From contig NZ_VMNI01000002.1 in assembly GCF_007625205.1 (NCBI RefSeq), forward strand, positions 186,001-250,000: a stretch of 64,000 bases of DNA, given 5' to 3'. Below the pieces are notes generated by a model. It did no database searches. It was not told the origin of the DNA and worked only from the letters and a program-made list of their open reading frames with translations. This DNA comes from Denitromonas ohlonensis. Its GTDB lineage: Bacteria > Pseudomonadota > Gammaproteobacteria > Burkholderiales > Rhodocyclaceae. Below, piece by piece: positions 62,605 to 64,000 of this stretch (positions are counted from its first letter, which is position 1; each line of letters opens with the position of its first letter). Position numbers and translations under genes: made by a program.

Positions 62605-64000
62605 ATGCGCCAACCCGCTTTCACCCCCCGCCCCCTGCTCCTCGCCCTGTTGCCCATCTTTGCCGGCAGCGCGATGGCCGCCGACACAGCCACACTGCTC
62701 AACCCGGTGGTGGTGACCGGCAGCCGCGCCGAGGCGGCGAGCTTTGATCTGCCCTATTCGATCGACGTGGTCGACAGCCGCACGATTGGCGAGGGCAAGC
62801 TGGGCGTAAATGCCTCCGAGGCTTTGGCGGGCGTGCCCGGGCTGGTGATTCAAAACCGCAACAACTACGCGCAAGACCTGCAGATTTCGTCGCGCGGCTT
62901 CGGTACACGCGCGGCCTTCGGCGTACGCGGCATCAAGCTGATCACCGACGGCATCCCGGCCAGCACGCCGGACGGCCAGGGCCAGGCGGCGACCTTCAAC
63001 CTCGACACGGCCGAGCGCATCGAGGTGTTGCGCGGGCCCTTCTCCAGCGTGTATGGCGCGAGCTCCGGCGGCGTGATTCAGCTCTTCTCGCGCGATGGCA
63101 AGGGCAAGCCCAGCCTCAAGGCTGGCGTGACGGCGGGCTCGTGGGGCACCAGCAAGATCGAACTCGGCGCCGAGGGCGCGGTGGGCGACACGGGCTACAT
63201 CCTCAACACCTCGCGCTTTGACAGCAACGGCTTCCGCGACCACAGCGCGGTGACGCGCGACCAGGTCTTCGGCAAACTAAGCTTTGTGCCCGATGCCGAC
63301 AGCACGCTCAAATTCACCGTCAGTTCGCTCAAGCAGACCGGCACGCAAGACCCGCTCGGCCTCAAGTGGGCCACCTTCAAGGCCGACCCGAGCGCGGTCG
63401 AGAGCAACGCCACCACCTTCAACACCCGTAAAAATATCGACCACATGCAAGGCGGCCTGCAGTACGCCCGCCAGATCGGCGCCGGGCGACTGGAGTTCAA
63501 CGCCTACGCCGGCACGCGCAGCGTGACGCAATATCTGTCGATCCCCAGCTTTGTGCAGGCGGCGGCGTCGCACTCGGGTGGCGTGGTTGATTTTGACCGC
63601 AGCTTCCATGGCTTTGGCGCGCGCTGGATTCACACGCTCGACGCCGGCCCCGGCGAGCTGACCCTGACTGGCGGCCTCGATTACGACCGCGCCGAAGACG
63701 ACCGCAAGGGCTACGAGAACTTCATCGGCACCACGCTGGGCGTCAAAGGCAATCTGCGCCGCGACGAGATCAATACCGTCACCAGCCTCGACCCCTACGC
63801 ACAGGCGAGCTGGAAGCTGGGCGACGTGACGCTGCAAGCCGGTCTGCGTCACAGCCATGTGGAATACGAGGTCGACGACGCGTATATGTCGAACGGCGAC
63901 GGCAGCGGCGAGGTGAGCTATCGCAAAACCACCCCGGCGGTGGGCGTGCTGTGGGCGGTCACCCCGGCGCTCAACCTCTACGCCAGTGCGGCGCGCGGCT
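62605..64000 (+). CDS. TonB-dependent outer-membrane receptor, 3' end cut by the window
   Basis: 465 residues visible; the frame is open to the window end. Start ATG 62605. Signal peptide ends at GSAMAADT; TonB-box-like NPVVVTGSR; plug domain with NASEALAGVPGLVIQNRNN, LQISSRGFGTRAAFGVRG, LITDGIPASTPDGQGQ and ERIEVLRGPFSSVYGASSGG. Barrel strands follow, with aromatic-alternating pattern. The plug resembles FecA/catecholate-type receptors. No regulator is visible upstream. Substrate unknown. Confidence 0.92.
   Translation, partial: MRQPAFTPRPLLLALLPIFAGSAMAADTATLLNPVVVTGSRAEAASFDLPYSIDVVDSRTIGEGKLGVNASEALAGVPGLVIQNRNNYAQDLQISSRGFGTRAAFGVRGIKLITDGIPASTPDGQGQAATFNLDTAERIEVLRGPFSSVYGASSGGVIQLFSRDGKGKPSLKAGVTAGSWGTSKIELGAEGAVGDTGYILNTSRFDSNGFRDHSAVTRDQVFGKLSFVPDADSTLKFTVSSLKQTGTQDPLGLKWATFKADPSAVESNATTFNTRKNIDHMQGGLQYARQIGAGRLEFNAYAGTRSVTQYLSIPSFVQAAASHSGGVVDFDRSFHGFGARWIHTLDAGPGELTLTGGLDYDRAEDDRKGYENFIGTTLGVKGNLRRDEINTVTSLDPYAQASWKLGDVTLQAGLRHSHVEYEVDDAYMSNGDGSGEVSYRKTTPAVGVLWAVTPALNLYASAARG

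Overview
The window is dense, high-GC, single-copy-looking proteobacterial DNA, with short gaps, many ATGA/TGATG start-stop overlaps and GGAGG-type ribosome sites. I see no rRNA, tRNA, insertion sequence, phage gene or CRISPR array. Gene content (a tryptophan-tryptophylquinone amine dehydrogenase cluster in the order aauBEDA, paired PQQ alcohol dehydrogenases with PedF-type cytochromes, DUF1302/DUF1329/RND cassette, AcoR-type sigma-54 activators) fits an aerobic betaproteobacterium of the Thauera/Azoarcus/Alcaligenes sort. The taxon is an inference.

Layout. 1-2.5 kb: end of a DUF2126/transglutaminase-family protein. 2.6-16.3 kb (minus strand): a closely packed 12-gene run reading aauB-aauE-aauD-aauA-cytochrome c-DUF1329-DUF1302-RND-YCF48-like-TerB-like-aldehyde dehydrogenase-acyl-CoA synthetase, facing a divergent AraC regulator (16.7-17.7 kb). 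It encodes a plausible complete route from periplasmic amine to aldehyde, acid and CoA thioester. 17.7-22.8 kb: an AcoR-type sigma-54 activator divergent from a four-gene quinoprotein electron-transfer operon. 23-26.5 kb: small genes, a cytochrome c, DUF779 and an ExaC-like aldehyde dehydrogenase, the last divergent from a second AcoR-type activator (26.7-28.7 kb). 28.8-31.6 kb: EthD protein, cytochrome P450, TDT-family transporter. 32-37.4 kb: periplasmic binding protein plus two hybrid histidine kinases. 37.6-40.4 kb: Cache protein and a NarL-type two-component pair, divergent from a PQQ alcohol dehydrogenase of calcium type (40.6 kb), a pentapeptide protein and a cytochrome c. 43.7-45.5 kb: a second PQQ alcohol dehydrogenase carrying the extra Asp of lanthanide-type enzymes. 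46-54.1 kb: a translationally coupled operon of SoxYZ-like carrier, zinc hydrolase, TonB-dependent receptor, histidine kinase, response regulator and NosR-like flavin/iron-sulfur membrane protein. 54-64 kb: HD-GYP and GGDEF proteins, ABC-F ATPase, TetR regulator with oxidoreductase, repeats, HNH nuclease, SUI1-like factor, and the start of another TonB receptor.

How it fits together. Four sequences matching the sigma-54 -24/-12 consensus lie upstream of the cytochrome c-550 operon, the ExaC-like aldehyde dehydrogenase, the lanthanide-type alcohol dehydrogenase and the SoxYZ-like operon. Upstream of them lie copies of one 17-bp dyad, TGYTCC-N5-GGARCA and close variants, at about 110-165 bp from the -24 element. 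Two AcoR-type activators with nearly the same recognition helix are encoded next to two of these sites. I read this as one alcohol-oxidation regulon. The most novel-looking unit is the 46-54 kb operon, which joins an outer-membrane receptor, a two-component system and a NosR-like redox protein to the lanthanide-type enzyme.
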